DNA from: Desulfobulbus sp.
Lineage (GTDB): Bacteria; Desulfobacterota; Desulfobulbia; Desulfobulbales; Desulfobulbaceae
NCBI GenBank assembly: GCA_028684915.1
Contig: JAQUEZ010000182.1
Span: 1-12,130 of the forward strand
Length of the DNA stretch: 12,130 nucleotides
Direction of reading: 5' to 3'
Position 1 is the first letter of the stretch; every line of letters starts with the position of its first letter. The notes under the pieces were generated by a model. That model did not search any database, was not told the origin of the DNA, and saw only the letters and a program-made list of their open reading frames with translations. This document shows positions 4,792 to 12,130 of this stretch, piece after piece. The position numbers and the translations under genes were made by a program.

Positions 4792-5246
4792 TGAACGACC
4801 ACTGCCCAACCATCACCGAGTATGCCCGTCAATCCCCCATTCCCAGGAAAATCCTGCTGCTCATGGAGCGTGAGGAGATCATCCAGGATCCGCTCACCCA
4901 GGAAGATCTGATCGGCCTGCACCTGGTGGAACAAATCTGGGGTAAAAGAGCCGTGCTGCGTGCACAACTCAATCGAATGTCACTGCATACCAGGGAGCGA
5001 TTCATCCGAACCGTGGCCCTCAACTCGAAATGGGAACGCTACGCCTATTCCCGTTACTTCAACCAGAAACCAGAGAGCCGTTTGTCCCTGACACAAGTCA
5101 TCGAAGAAATCCAGATCACCTTCCGCTTCGAGATGACCCGAAAACAAATAAACCGCATCCGAAAAATTCGTACCCAAGCGCAGGTCGCCAGGCATCGGGA
5201 AAAGAAAAAAAAGGAACGGGACGATCTCTTACAAAGCACAAACTAA
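4791..5246 (+). CDS. Unknown basic protein, coupled to the sigma-like gene
   Basis: This is a 151-residue protein whose function I do not recognise. It has no signal peptide or membrane segment. Residues about 98-130 (SLTQVIEEIQITF...MTRKQINRIRKI) could be an HTH. The tail is strongly basic (HREKKKKERDD). The middle part is helical and charged. It overlaps the sigma-like gene by one base, so the two probably act together, perhaps as a regulator and its partner. This is inference from gene coupling. Confidence 0.65.
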   Translation: MNDHCPTITEYARQSPIPRKILLLMEREEIIQDPLTQEDLIGLHLVEQIWGKRAVLRAQLNRMSLHTRERFIRTVALNSKWERYAYSRYFNQKPESRLSLTQVIEEIQITFRFEMTRKQINRIRKIRTQAQVARHREKKKKERDDLLQSTN

Positions 5247-5251
5247 GAAGT

Positions 5252-5280
5252 AAGAAACAACGTTTCTTGGTGATTACCAA
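5252..5280 (+). other. Two adjoining hairpins between regulatory and transfer genes
   Basis: AAGAAAC (5252-5258) pairs with GTTTCTT (5262-5268) over a 3-nt loop. TTGGT (5267-5271) pairs with ACCAA (5276-5280) over a 4-nt loop. The hairpins share two bases, so only one can form fully. No T-run follows, so a simple terminator is unlikely. An attenuator, RNA-processing site or operator is possible. Confidence 0.35.
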
Positions 5281-5356
5281 AGCCCATCCAAGTGGCTCGA
5301 CAACGAAAGGATCAAAAATCAGGTCACCACCCTGAAAAAAAGAGAGTGAGGAAACC

Positions 5357-5881
5357 ATGAACCTACACCTGATCTGCATACTGGCCCTTGGCCTGCTCCT
5401 GAACGGATTCCGGCTGATGGCCCGGGAGATTCGCCAGGAACGTTTGTCCCTGCTGAACGAGGTTGTGCTAGTGACGGACCGAGAGACGTTTGTCCTTACC
5501 GGCACCCCAAACCTTCGCCAGTCTGCTTGTGGCGAACAGGTAGCAGGAGCCATTGACGGTTGTAGGCTTCCAGTGGTGCGGTTCCGACTCGATAGTGCCG
5601 AATTGTCGGACATCGAGCGAGAGTCAATGCTGACAGCCCTGGCACTCTGCACCATTGCTCCCGATACCGGGCTGATCGTCACCGGTCACACCTGTTCGCT
5701 GGGCACGGAAGACCGCAACCGCGCCCTCTCCCAAGAGCGTGCGGAACAGGTGGCAGCGGTTCTTAGCTCCCACGGCTACACCGTCTTCGAAGTAGCGGCC
5801 ATGGGCTCGCAGCAACCCCTACTCGGCAACGAAGACCTGATCAACAACCGGCGAGTCGAACTCGCCGTTATCCAGCCGTAA
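5357..5881 (+). CDS. OmpA-domain envelope protein of the transfer region
   Basis: This is a 174-residue protein. Residues 1-20 form a hydrophobic anchor or signal (NLHLICILALGLLLNGFRL), with no clear cleavage site. Residues about 73-172 form an OmpA-like peptidoglycan-binding domain: VVRFRLDSAELS, LIVTGHTCSLGTEDRNRALS, ERAEQVAAVL and NNRRVEL. In the family a GHTD aspartate and an LSxxRA arginine hold diaminopimelate. Here the aspartate is Cys113, while Arg128 is kept. Four periplasmic cysteines (58, 69, 98, 113) could form disulfides. The start has GTGAGGA just upstream. It may anchor the secretion channel to the cell wall. It is not part of the standard F set. Confidence 0.78.
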   Translation: MNLHLICILALGLLLNGFRLMAREIRQERLSLLNEVVLVTDRETFVLTGTPNLRQSACGEQVAGAIDGCRLPVVRFRLDSAELSDIERESMLTALALCTIAPDTGLIVTGHTCSLGTEDRNRALSQERAEQVAAVLSSHGYTVFEVAAMGSQQPLLGNEDLINNRRVELAVIQP

Positions 5882-5882
5882 C

Positions 5883-5897
5883 CTGCCAAAACGGCAG
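5883..5897 (+). other. Small hairpin before the pilin gene
   Basis: CTGCC and GGCAG form a 5-bp stem around AAAAC, 32 bp before the pilin start. There is no T-run. It could raise message stability or mark a processing point, as pilin is needed in large amounts. This is speculative. Confidence 0.25.
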
Positions 5898-5928
5898 ATA
5901 TTGCAAACACTCTTTGAAGGAGACCACG

Positions 5929-6252
5929 ATGAACCCAATACACCGTTTCCGTAAACATTTGTACATGACCACCTGGATGGCTGCTGTGCTGTTTTCCCTG
6001 TTTCAAGCAGGAAACAGCCTGGCCATGACCGTACCGGCAACCGGCTCCTTTGCCTATGACCTCTACGACATCGGCGTCAACCAGATCCTACTTGGCCCGG
6101 TGGGTTTTACCGGCGGGGTAGCCTGCATGTGCGTGGCCGCGAGCCTGGCTATTCGCCAGATGATCCTGCCGGCGGCCGGTGTGGTTTTGGGCGGTGCCTT
6201 TCTGCTGCGGGCCAACACTGTGGTTGAGACCATCGGCGCCTTGATCTGTTGA
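5929..6252 (+). CDS. traA: TraA-like conjugative pilin precursor
   Basis: This is a 107-residue protein. Residues 1-32 form a long signal peptide (basic start, hydrophobic MAAVLFSLFQ, cleavage likely after NSLA at 32). The mature part of about 75 residues has two hydrophobic segments (about 52-74 and 77-93) with a short polar turn, as in F-type pilin. It stands directly before traL, the place of traA in F. The start at 5929 follows GAAGGAG. A TTG at 5914 would add five residues. Pilin sequences diverge widely, so the call rests on position, size and topology. Confidence 0.72.
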   Translation: MNPIHRFRKHLYMTTWMAAVLFSLFQAGNSLAMTVPATGSFAYDLYDIGVNQILLGPVGFTGGVACMCVAASLAIRQMILPAAGVVLGGAFLLRANTVVETIGALIC

Positions 6253-6259
6253 GGGAACC

Positions 6260-6535
6260 ATGGCCAGCTCATCCCGCAAATTTCCCCAGTATCTCTCCCG
6301 ACCCTTCCAGGTGCTGTGGTTTGAGGTCGATGAGCTGGCCATTTTTCTGTTCACCCTCACCGTTGCCCTGATCTACGGCGGACTGGCCTGGATTGTCTTT
6401 GTCGGCGTCCAGTACGGCTACATCCGCACCAAACGGAGCAAACCCCGGGGATTTCTCAAGCACCTACTCTACGCCTGCGCCTTGCTGCAGATGAAAAACT
6501 ACCCCGGCTACTTTGAACAGGAGTTCCACGAGTGA
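6260..6535 (+). CDS. traL: TraL, inner-membrane T4SS assembly protein
   Basis: This is a 91-residue protein, the same length as F TraL. The N-terminal motif (FPQYLSRPFQVLWFEVDELA) is characteristic, followed by a long hydrophobic stretch at about 26-53 and a C-terminal tail with FLKHLLYACALLQMKNYPGYF. It corresponds to VirB3 and is needed for pilus assembly at the inner membrane. GAGGGAA precedes ATG 6260, 7 bp after the pilin stop. It overlaps traE by GTGA. Confidence 0.92.
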   Translation: MASSSRKFPQYLSRPFQVLWFEVDELAIFLFTLTVALIYGGLAWIVFVGVQYGYIRTKRSKPRGFLKHLLYACALLQMKNYPGYFEQEFHE

Positions 6536-7107
6536 AGCTCAACACCTATGTGCAACAGAGCAGCAACCTCTTTGCCCGCAACCGCTTACTCCGGTTTGTG
6601 GTGATCGTGCTGGCGGTCTGTCTGGTGTTCACCTCCTTCATGACCTACCGGGCGGTGCGCTACCAGAAGGTGATTCTCATTCCGCCACAGATGACCGGCA
6701 CGGTGGAGTTTGTTCAGGGCAGGCCAACCGAGGCTTACATCCAGGACATCGGCCGGCGGATCATCTCCCTGGCCACCACCTACTCGCCCAGCACAGCCCG
6801 CAAGCAGTTCAACGAGCTGCTGGTCTACTACGCTCCCGAGTCCTATCCCGAGGCTTCCACCCTCTGGTACTCGCTGTCAGGGCGGATCGAGGAGTCGCAA
6901 GTTAGTTCGGTGTTCTATCCGCAGACCCTGACCATGAAGGACAACCGCATCGAGGTGTTCGGTGATTTGAAGCAGTACACCGGCAATACCCGGCTGGAGA
7001 ACACCACCCGGACCTATTTCCTCGACTTCCAGATCCGTGACGGCCGCTTCACCCTGCTGGCTTTCAAGGAGAAGGAAAAATCCGGAGAAGAGAGGAGTGA
7101 CAAATGA
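6532..7107 (+). CDS. traE: TraE, T4SS channel protein (VirB5/VirB8-like)
   Basis: This is a 191-residue protein (F TraE has 188). It has one N-terminal membrane anchor at about 19-40, then a periplasmic domain with IPPQMTGTVEFVQGRPTEAY and a late RTYFLDFQIRDGRFTLLAF segment, both typical. It is part of the inner-membrane complex of the F-type channel. The start is GTG 6532, overlapping the traL stop, with AGGAG 8 nt upstream. Its end overlaps traK by ATGA. Confidence 0.92.
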   Translation: MKLNTYVQQSSNLFARNRLLRFVVIVLAVCLVFTSFMTYRAVRYQKVILIPPQMTGTVEFVQGRPTEAYIQDIGRRIISLATTYSPSTARKQFNELLVYYAPESYPEASTLWYSLSGRIEESQVSSVFYPQTLTMKDNRIEVFGDLKQYTGNTRLENTTRTYFLDFQIRDGRFTLLAFKEKEKSGEERSDK

Positions 7108-7874
7108 AGAAAGTATTCTTTTCAGCCTGCTGTCTGTTTCTGACTGCTGGTCCTACCCTTGCCGGTGAAGGAGTTCCCGCCGAGGTGCCCACCATGGTGG
7201 AACTCTCGGCTAAGGAGATCAACCGCATCGTCTGCCCCGGGCAGATGAGCGATCTGATCTTCTCTGAAGAGAAAGGGCTGACCGGCCATTTCTCCGGCAA
7301 CAACGCCTTCATCAAGTTCACTGCCGAGGAAGTGGGCGGCAAGCTCAAATACAGCAAGGAGCCCAGCGAGATCTATGCGGTCTGCAACGGTTCGGTCTAC
7401 ACCATCATCGGTGCCCCGGCGGAGATCAACGCGGTCACAGTTCGGCTCGCTCTGCCCAAGAGCGAGACCGTGGAGAAGAACATTGCCCGCTACAAGAACA
7501 TGCCGCTTGAGAAGCAGGCCCTGCAACTCATCAAGGAGGCCTACGACGGAGTCTTTCCCTCCAGTTATCAGGTGATCGACAAGGCGGTGCCGGTGCACCT
7601 CTGTCAGGACCTTGATCTGGTGCGGCAGCAGGTGGTCGAGATCGAAGGCGTCGGCCTGCGGCTCAAGTCCTTCAAGGCGACCTCACGACTGGCCACAGAT
7701 CTGGAGTTGGCCGAGAAGACCTTCCTCATCGCCGCTGTCGGCAACCCGATTCTGGCGGTGGCCATCGAACAGCACAACCTCAAGCCTAAGCAGTCGACCC
7801 GGGTCTTTGTGGTGGAACGCAAGGATTTGCCAGCAGCAACCATGACCACCCTCGATATCGGTGTCGAGCCATGA
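7104..7874 (+). CDS. traK: TraK, secretin-like T4SS outer-membrane-complex protein (VirB9-like)
   Basis: This is a 256-residue protein (F TraK has 242). Residues 1-20 are a signal peptide ending in GPTLA. The periplasmic part has the family start (ELSAKEINRIVCPGQMSDLIF), a VYTIIGAPAEINAVTVRL segment, and a C-terminal beta-rich domain that binds TraB. It forms the outer-membrane core complex with TraB and TraV. It overlaps traE (ATGA) and traB (ATGA). Confidence 0.92.
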   Translation: MKKVFFSACCLFLTAGPTLAGEGVPAEVPTMVELSAKEINRIVCPGQMSDLIFSEEKGLTGHFSGNNAFIKFTAEEVGGKLKYSKEPSEIYAVCNGSVYTIIGAPAEINAVTVRLALPKSETVEKNIARYKNMPLEKQALQLIKEAYDGVFPSSYQVIDKAVPVHLCQDLDLVRQQVVEIEGVGLRLKSFKATSRLATDLELAEKTFLIAAVGNPILAVAIEQHNLKPKQSTRVFVVERKDLPAATMTTLDIGVEP

Positions 7875-9045
7875 AGATCAAGGAACGGTTCAACCGGCTC
7901 GCATCGGCACGCAAGAAGATCGTTATCTGGTCGCTGATAGGGGCTGTCCTCCTGGTGGTTGTGGTGACCGGATACAGCTCAAGGTCGACCCATCAACCAG
8001 GGCAAAGTGGCGAACGCGGCCAGAATACCCGGCTTGACCCGGATCTGATGGAGAAGACCATTGTCCGCGAGTACCGCCGCAAGCTGGAGGAACTTGAAGG
8101 GCATGTCTCCACCATGCAGCGGGATCTGGAGCGGGGCCGGAAAGACCTGGAAGCGACTGAAAGGAGCAATCAGAAATCTGTCAGGGAAAAAGAGCTGCCC
8201 AAGATACCCGAAGCCGGCGAGATCGAACGTGGCAAGGCGGCCTTCCCGCCACCCCTTCAGCAACCAGTGGCCGGAGGTGAGGAGAATCCGCATATCGCAC
8301 CTGCCGGCAACCAGAAGGACAAAAAGCGGATCGGCAAGATCACGGTGGTCAAGAACGATAGCCTGCCCAAGGGGGATGCCAAAAAGAAGGGCCGGACAGT
8401 GTACCTGCCGCCATCATTTATGGAGGCCAACCTGCTGACCGGCTTTGACGCAGCCACTTCGGGCACCAGCAAGAACAGCCCGGAACCGCTGCTGCTGCGG
8501 ATCAAAACTCCAGCGGTCCTACCCAACGACATCAAGGCTGAACTCTCCGGTTGTTTTGTCGTTGCCGAGGCGGTGGGCCGGCTCGACAAAGAGCGGGCCG
8601 ATGTGCGGCTGGTCTCGCTTTCCTGCTTGAGCAACGAGGGCAAGGCGGTGATCGATGCCCAGGTCAAGGGCTTTGTCACCGACGCGGATTCCAAGGTTGG
8701 GCTTTCCGGCCGGGTAGTCTCGCGTATGGGTCGGCCACGGTCCGGGCCATTGTCGCCGGCCTGTTCGAAGGGGCGGGCGATGCCCTCAAGGCCTCGGCCA
8801 CCACCACCTCGACCTCACCGCTCGGATCCACTTCCACCATCGACGGCTCTCAGGTCGGCAAGTCCGCTCTGGGCACCGGCCTTTCCCAGGGCGCTCAGAC
8901 CATGAGCGACTTCTACCTCGACCTGGTCAAGCAGACCACCCCGGTGATCGAGGTTGGCGCGGCCAAGAAGATTACGGTCATCATCTCCGAGGGCAAGGAG
9001 TTGGAGATCAGGGACATCAAGAATAATGAGTTTGCCCAACAGTGA
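7871..9045 (+). CDS. traB: TraB, T4SS core scaffold (VirB10-like), split by an apparent -1 frameshift
   Basis: The product would have about 391 residues if the shift at 8726-8733 is bridged (F TraB has 475). It has one membrane span at about 17-35, a coiled coil at about 58-105, a proline/lysine-rich linker, and a VirB10-like C-terminal domain from about 185. Family-like segments are VYLPPSFMEANLLTGFDA, LSGRVVSRMG before the break, and SATVRAIVAGLFEGAGDALK after it. Frame 1 (from 7871) carries 287 residues, then runs as nonsense to 8905. The rest (8731-9045) is intact in the -1 frame. TraB spans the envelope and joins TraK and TraV. The break could be a lost base in the source, an assembly error or recoding. 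If real and not recoded, the channel lacks the TraB C terminus and transfer should fail. Confidence 0.85.
8726..8733 (+). other. Frame change point inside traB
   Basis: The codons ATG GGT CGG lead out of the TraB frame. Re-reading T8731 gives ATG GGT TCG GCC, which continues the protein as MGSATVRA. One missing base in or after the GGG run restores one frame. The site is not a classical X-XXY-YYZ slippery heptamer, so a one-base deletion or a sequencing error is favoured. Confidence 0.75.
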
Positions 9046-9058
9046 ACAAGGAGCAGCC

Positions 9059-9466
9059 ATGAAACGAATACTCGCCTGCCTCGCCGTACTTACCCTGGTC
9101 TCCGGTTGTACCGGGGTCAAGAATGCGGTGAATCCCTATGAGGAAAACTTCCGCTGCAAGGCCAAGGACAGTGAGGGCAAGTGCCTGGATACGCCGACCG
9201 CCTACAAAGAAGCCCGGCTTCCTGATAGTCAAGGAAATGAAAACAGCAACGCCTCCCAGATCGAAGCCCAAAACAGCCGCTACAAAGCCTTGACCGATCT
9301 GCTGGAAGCACCAGAAACTCCGGTGCTCAACCCGCCGAAGATCCTGCGGGTATTGCTACTGCCTTACAAGGGCGAGAACAACGAACTGTTCATGACCCGG
9401 TATGCCTACCTGGAAATTGAACCCTCCCAGTGGGTGCTAACCGAGGTCAGCGAGAAGAAGCCATGA
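9059..9466 (+). CDS. traV: TraV, outer-membrane lipoprotein of the T4SS core
   Basis: This is a 135-residue protein (F TraV has 171). The lipobox LVSGC places the lipidated cysteine at residue 17. The family's Cys-containing segment NPYEENFRCKAKDSEGKC follows. The C-terminal part (ILRVLLLPYKGENNELFMTRYAYLEIEPSQWVL) is the typical TraV end. It anchors TraK and TraB to the outer membrane. The start at 9059 follows AAGGAG, 13 bp after the traB stop. It overlaps traC by ATGA. Confidence 0.9.
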   Translation: MKRILACLAVLTLVSGCTGVKNAVNPYEENFRCKAKDSEGKCLDTPTAYKEARLPDSQGNENSNASQIEAQNSRYKALTDLLEAPETPVLNPPKILRVLLLPYKGENNELFMTRYAYLEIEPSQWVLTEVSEKKP

Positions 9467-12006
9467 CTGCCCTGCTGGAAAAAATAGGCTTTGGCCCTGG
9501 CGCACATCTCAAGCAGGCGGACCTTGAGCGGATGACCAGCCGGCATCCGTTCTCGGCCTACCTGAACTATCTGGCCTATGACTACAACCTCGATATCTAC
9601 CTCAACCAGGATTGCAGTCTGGGCATACTCTGGGAATGCACACCCCTGACCTTTGCCGGTCCCAAGGCCCTGACCTCGCTGGAGGGGTTGTTTCGGGCCG
9701 GCCTGCCCAAGGGGAGCGTGCTCCAACTGATCCTCCATGCCGACTCCCATATCGCCCCGATTCTCTCCAGCTACCGCGAGAGCAGAACTGTGACGGATAT
9801 CATCGTCCGCACCAGCACGGATCAGATTGTCGATTTCATGGAGCAGGGACGGCGAGGTCTGGCCGCCTGCTCCAACATCCCGGTTCGCAACTTCCGTCTG
9901 TTCGTCGCGGTCAAGCTACTCGGAGATATGCAGGATGCGCCGAATCCCGAAGACTTCATCGACCGGGAGAGAACCAAACCCCTGCAGGACATCAAGCGGC
10001 AGATCACTGAAACCCTGAAAGCGGCGCTCCTGTCTCCGCGCTCCTTGCAGCCGGGTGACCTGCTTGAATGGGTGCGACGGTTATTCAACCATTATCCGGC
10101 CGGGTATCCGGAACACAACTTCACCAGCTACAACGACACCATTCCTCTGCGCAAACAAATCCTGAACGCCGATACCGTGGTCCGGGAGGCGGGCGATCAT
10201 CTCCAGGTGGGCGATAATTTTTTCTGCTGCACCACTCCCAAGATTATCCCGACCGAGGTCGATCCCTTGCAAACCAATATGCTCTTCGGCGGCATCTGGG
10301 GCCTGGTCTCGGATATGGACCAGATCAAGACCGGATTCCTCTACACCCTCAACATCCTCTTTGAACAAGGACTGGAGACCAGGATTCATGCCAAATGCAA
10401 CCTGCTCTTGAATCAACAGGCGGTCGGCTCGCTCTCCCCATTACTGCGAAGGAAGCAGGAAGAGCATCTGGAGGCGACCGATGCCCTTGAGCACGGGGTC
10501 AAATTCGTTCGCATCATTCCAATCCTCCTGGTCTGGGACCGGGATCTGGAAGGTGCCCGCGAGTCCTGTACGCGGGCACGGCGGATCTGGGAGGATAACG
10601 GCTACGTCATGCAGCAGGATTCTTTCATCCTCAAAATCCTCTTCCTATCGGCTTTACCCTTCGGGCTCTACACCACCGGCAGGAACATCGACAACCTGGA
10701 GCGGGATTTCATTGCCCCTGTGCCTTCGGTCACACCCTTGCTCCCAGTTCAGGGGGATTTCGCCGGCACCGGTGGGGTGCCGAAGCTAATCTTCACCGGC
10801 CGTAAGGGCCAAATTGTCAGCCTGGATTTCTTTGCCAAGGGGGCGCCCAACCACAACACTGTCTGTTGCGCCACAACCGGTTCAGGCAAGTCCTTTCTGG
10901 TCAACTTCCTGGCCTTCAACTACTACGCCTGCGGCTCCCTGGTGCGGATCATCGACATCGGCGGCTCGTATAAAAAAATCGCAAACATGCTCGGTGCCCG
11001 CTACCTCGACTTCCAGCCAGGCACCACAGTCTGCCTCAACCCCTTCACCTCCATCCAGGAGCCTGAGGAGGAACTCAAGTCAGTCACTGCGGTCTTTGCC
11101 CAGATGGCCTACTCCAACTCGGATACCGACAAGTGCGACGACACCGAGTTGAACATGATCCGCAACGCGGTCCGCTGGGCCTGGCAGCAGAAGGGGCAAA
11201 AAGCTGATGCCGATACGGTCTATGCATTTCTCGCCAAATTCCCCGAAGTGCCGGCAGCGGATTTCGATTCGATGAGCGATAACCTGGCCCTGGTCGAGGT
11301 GGCCAGGAAGCTCGCCTTCAACATTCGCGAGTTCACCAGTCACGGCTTTCACGGCAAGTTTTTCACCGGCCCCTCCACCTTTGACATCCACCGCGATGCC
11401 TTCGTAGTCCTGGAGTTAGAGAATTTGAAAATTCAGCCCGATCTTTACCGCGTCGTCACCCTGCTGGTGCTCAATGCGGTCACTCAGGATCTCTACCTCT
11501 CCGACCGCTCCCGCTCCCGGCTGATCATCTTTGACGAGGCCTGGCAGTTTCTGGGCAAGGCCGCCATGCTGGGCCCGGTGATCAACGAGGGGTACCGTCG
11601 TGCCCGCAAGTACAACGGCAGTTTCATGATTATCACCCAATCCATTCTCGACCTCGACAGTTTTGGCGAGGTAGGCCGGGTGATCAACGGTAACTCGGCC
11701 TACAAGATCTACCTCGAATCCTCGGATTTCGATCAAGCCCGCAAGCAGGGGTTGATCGAGTACGACGACTTCGTGCTCCAGCTCCTCAAAAGCGTCAAAT
11801 CCAACCCGCCCAAATACTCGGAGGTCTTTTTCGATACTCCCTTTGGACTTGGTGTGGCCCGGTTGGTGGTCAACGACTACGACTATTTCATCTATACCTC
11901 CAAGCCCGCTGAGATTGCTGCCATAGAGACCATGGTCAAAAGCGGCCTCAGCTATCACGAAGCCATCCTGGAGATGGTTACCCGGAGGGAGAAGGATGGA
12001 CTCTAA
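9463..12006 (+). CDS. traC: TraC, T4SS ATPase (VirB4-like)
   Basis: This is an 847-residue protein (F TraC has 875). The N-terminal half shows the TraC/VirB4 style (PFSAYLNYLAYDYNLDIYLN, then LGILWECTPLTFAGP). Walker A is ATTGSGKSF with K476. Walker B is LIIFDEAWQFL with D691 and E692. It is the cytoplasmic ATPase that drives pilus assembly. The start is ATG 9463, overlapping the traV stop. A GTG at 9430 would add 11 residues inside traV without need. The C terminus (YHEAILEMVTRREKDGL) ends at TAA 12004-12006, within five bases of an insertion-sequence gene. The last few residues may therefore have been changed by the insertion. Confidence 0.95.
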   Translation: MTALLEKIGFGPGAHLKQADLERMTSRHPFSAYLNYLAYDYNLDIYLNQDCSLGILWECTPLTFAGPKALTSLEGLFRAGLPKGSVLQLILHADSHIAPILSSYRESRTVTDIIVRTSTDQIVDFMEQGRRGLAACSNIPVRNFRLFVAVKLLGDMQDAPNPEDFIDRERTKPLQDIKRQITETLKAALLSPRSLQPGDLLEWVRRLFNHYPAGYPEHNFTSYNDTIPLRKQILNADTVVREAGDHLQVGDNFFCCTTPKIIPTEVDPLQTNMLFGGIWGLVSDMDQIKTGFLYTLNILFEQGLETRIHAKCNLLLNQQAVGSLSPLLRRKQEEHLEATDALEHGVKFVRIIPILLVWDRDLEGARESCTRARRIWEDNGYVMQQDSFILKILFLSALPFGLYTTGRNIDNLERDFIAPVPSVTPLLPVQGDFAGTGGVPKLIFTGRKGQIVSLDFFAKGAPNHNTVCCATTGSGKSFLVNFLAFNYYACGSLVRIIDIGGSYKKIANMLGARYLDFQPGTTVCLNPFTSIQEPEEELKSVTAVFAQMAYSNSDTDKCDDTELNMIRNAVRWAWQQKGQKADADTVYAFLAKFPEVPAADFDSMSDNLALVEVARKLAFNIREFTSHGFHGKFFTGPSTFDIHRDAFVVLELENLKIQPDLYRVVTLLVLNAVTQDLYLSDRSRSRLIIFDEAWQFLGKAAMLGPVINEGYRRARKYNGSFMIITQSILDLDSFGEVGRVINGNSAYKIYLESSDFDQARKQGLIEYDDFVLQLLKSVKSNPPKYSEVFFDTPFGLGVARLVVNDYDYFIYTSKPAEIAAIETMVKSGLSYHEAILEMVTRREKDGL

Positions 12007-12130
12007 GTGCTTATCTATAAATAACCATAATCTTGTTCAAGACAATCATAGCGGCCGCCAATGTGTTGAGTGCAATGTATGAGAGGTCCGTCTTCTCATA
12101 TCGCGGCATCAATTTTCGAAACCGGTTGAA
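12007..12130 (-). mobile_element. Insertion sequence, left end, directly behind traC
   Basis: The transposase stop lies only five bases from the traC stop, so the IS end must fall at about 12000-12011 or slightly inside traC. The terminal inverted repeat cannot be set from one end alone; a sequence beginning near GTGCTTATCTATAA is a candidate. The IS separates traC from the next transfer genes, which normally follow without a gap. Confidence 0.6.
12011..12130 (-). CDS. IS5-family-like transposase, C-terminal end (runs off the window)
   Basis: On the minus strand 39 codons end at TAA 12013-12011. The segment FNRFRKLMPRYEKTDLSYIA, followed by a hydrophobic helix (LNTLAAAMIVLNKIM), is the typical C-terminal end of IS5-type DDE transposases, where an RRL..RYEK motif precedes an Ala/Leu-rich helix. 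The catalytic residues lie beyond the window. The family is assigned by motif and could also be a near relative in the IS4/IS1182 group. Confidence 0.72.
   Translation of the reverse strand, partial: FNRFRKLMPRYEKTDLSYIALNTLAAAMIVLNKIMVIYR

Noticed and set aside
5116..5682. Long minus-strand frame of 188 residues opposite the OmpA-domain gene
   Set aside because: It is serine/arginine-rich without motifs and overlaps two better supported plus-strand genes. It is a shadow.
8731..8905. C-terminal end of TraB as read without a frame change
   Set aside because: After 8731 this frame gives a proline/arginine/serine-rich string unlike any T4SS protein, while the -1 frame gives a clear TraB end.
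11416..11958. Minus-strand frame of 180 residues inside traC
   Set aside because: It mirrors the coding strand of traC, which has clear Walker motifs there. It has no independent support.

Overview
The window is part of a self-transmissible integrative element that also carries a plasmid-type replicon. It combines a P4-type integrase and a tRNA-derived attachment site, a small control region of helix-turn-helix proteins, a TrfA-type replication initiator with its own iterons, and the start of an F-type conjugation (type IV secretion) operon. The gene mix and protein style suggest a Gram-negative host, perhaps a Desulfobacterota-like bacterium. The host call is a low-confidence inference. The F-type secretion genes, signal peptides and lipoprotein clearly require an outer membrane.

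Left end (1-1247). The N-terminal part of a tyrosine integrase runs leftward off the window from a GTG start at 548. About 130 bp in front of it lies the 3' part of a tRNA-Thr(CGT) gene (about 678-727), without its 5' half. It is followed by an IHF-type sequence, a hairpin with a T-run, a tandem 9-bp repeat and about 250 bp of A-tract-rich DNA. A small excisionase/AlpA-like HTH gene follows. The order integrase, core, accessory sites, xis-like gene is that of an attP. This means a circular or tandem form of the element, or two elements sharing one tRNA site.

Control region (1297-3123). A leftward HTH repressor, a cysteine-containing basic protein of unknown function, a Cro-like HTH protein and a second MerR/excisionase-like HTH protein lie here. 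Three palindromes of the form GAGCA-NN-TGCTC lie in front of the repressor gene (one) and the Cro-like gene (two). They look like operators of one lysogeny-style switch.

Replicon (3120-4257). A TrfA-family initiator has no ATG, GTG or TTG start before the conserved domain. A perfect Shine-Dalgarno stands 5 nt before an ATT codon, and an 8-codon in-frame leader ORF precedes that. Downstream are four 17-bp iterons with a 22-23 bp period, then AT-rich DNA with three TAATC repeats exactly 10 bp apart. This is a compact iteron origin.

Transfer region (4258-12006). A sigma-factor-like protein and an unknown basic protein overlap by one base and precede an OmpA-domain envelope protein. After these come a pilin-like protein, then TraL, TraE, TraK, TraB, TraV and TraC in the canonical F order, mostly with start/stop overlaps. 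TraB is split by an apparent -1 frameshift at 8726-8733. Directly behind the traC stop is the C-terminal end of an IS5-family-like transposase on the minus strand. The transfer operon is therefore interrupted or bordered by an insertion sequence, and the downstream assembly genes, relaxase and coupling protein are not in view.
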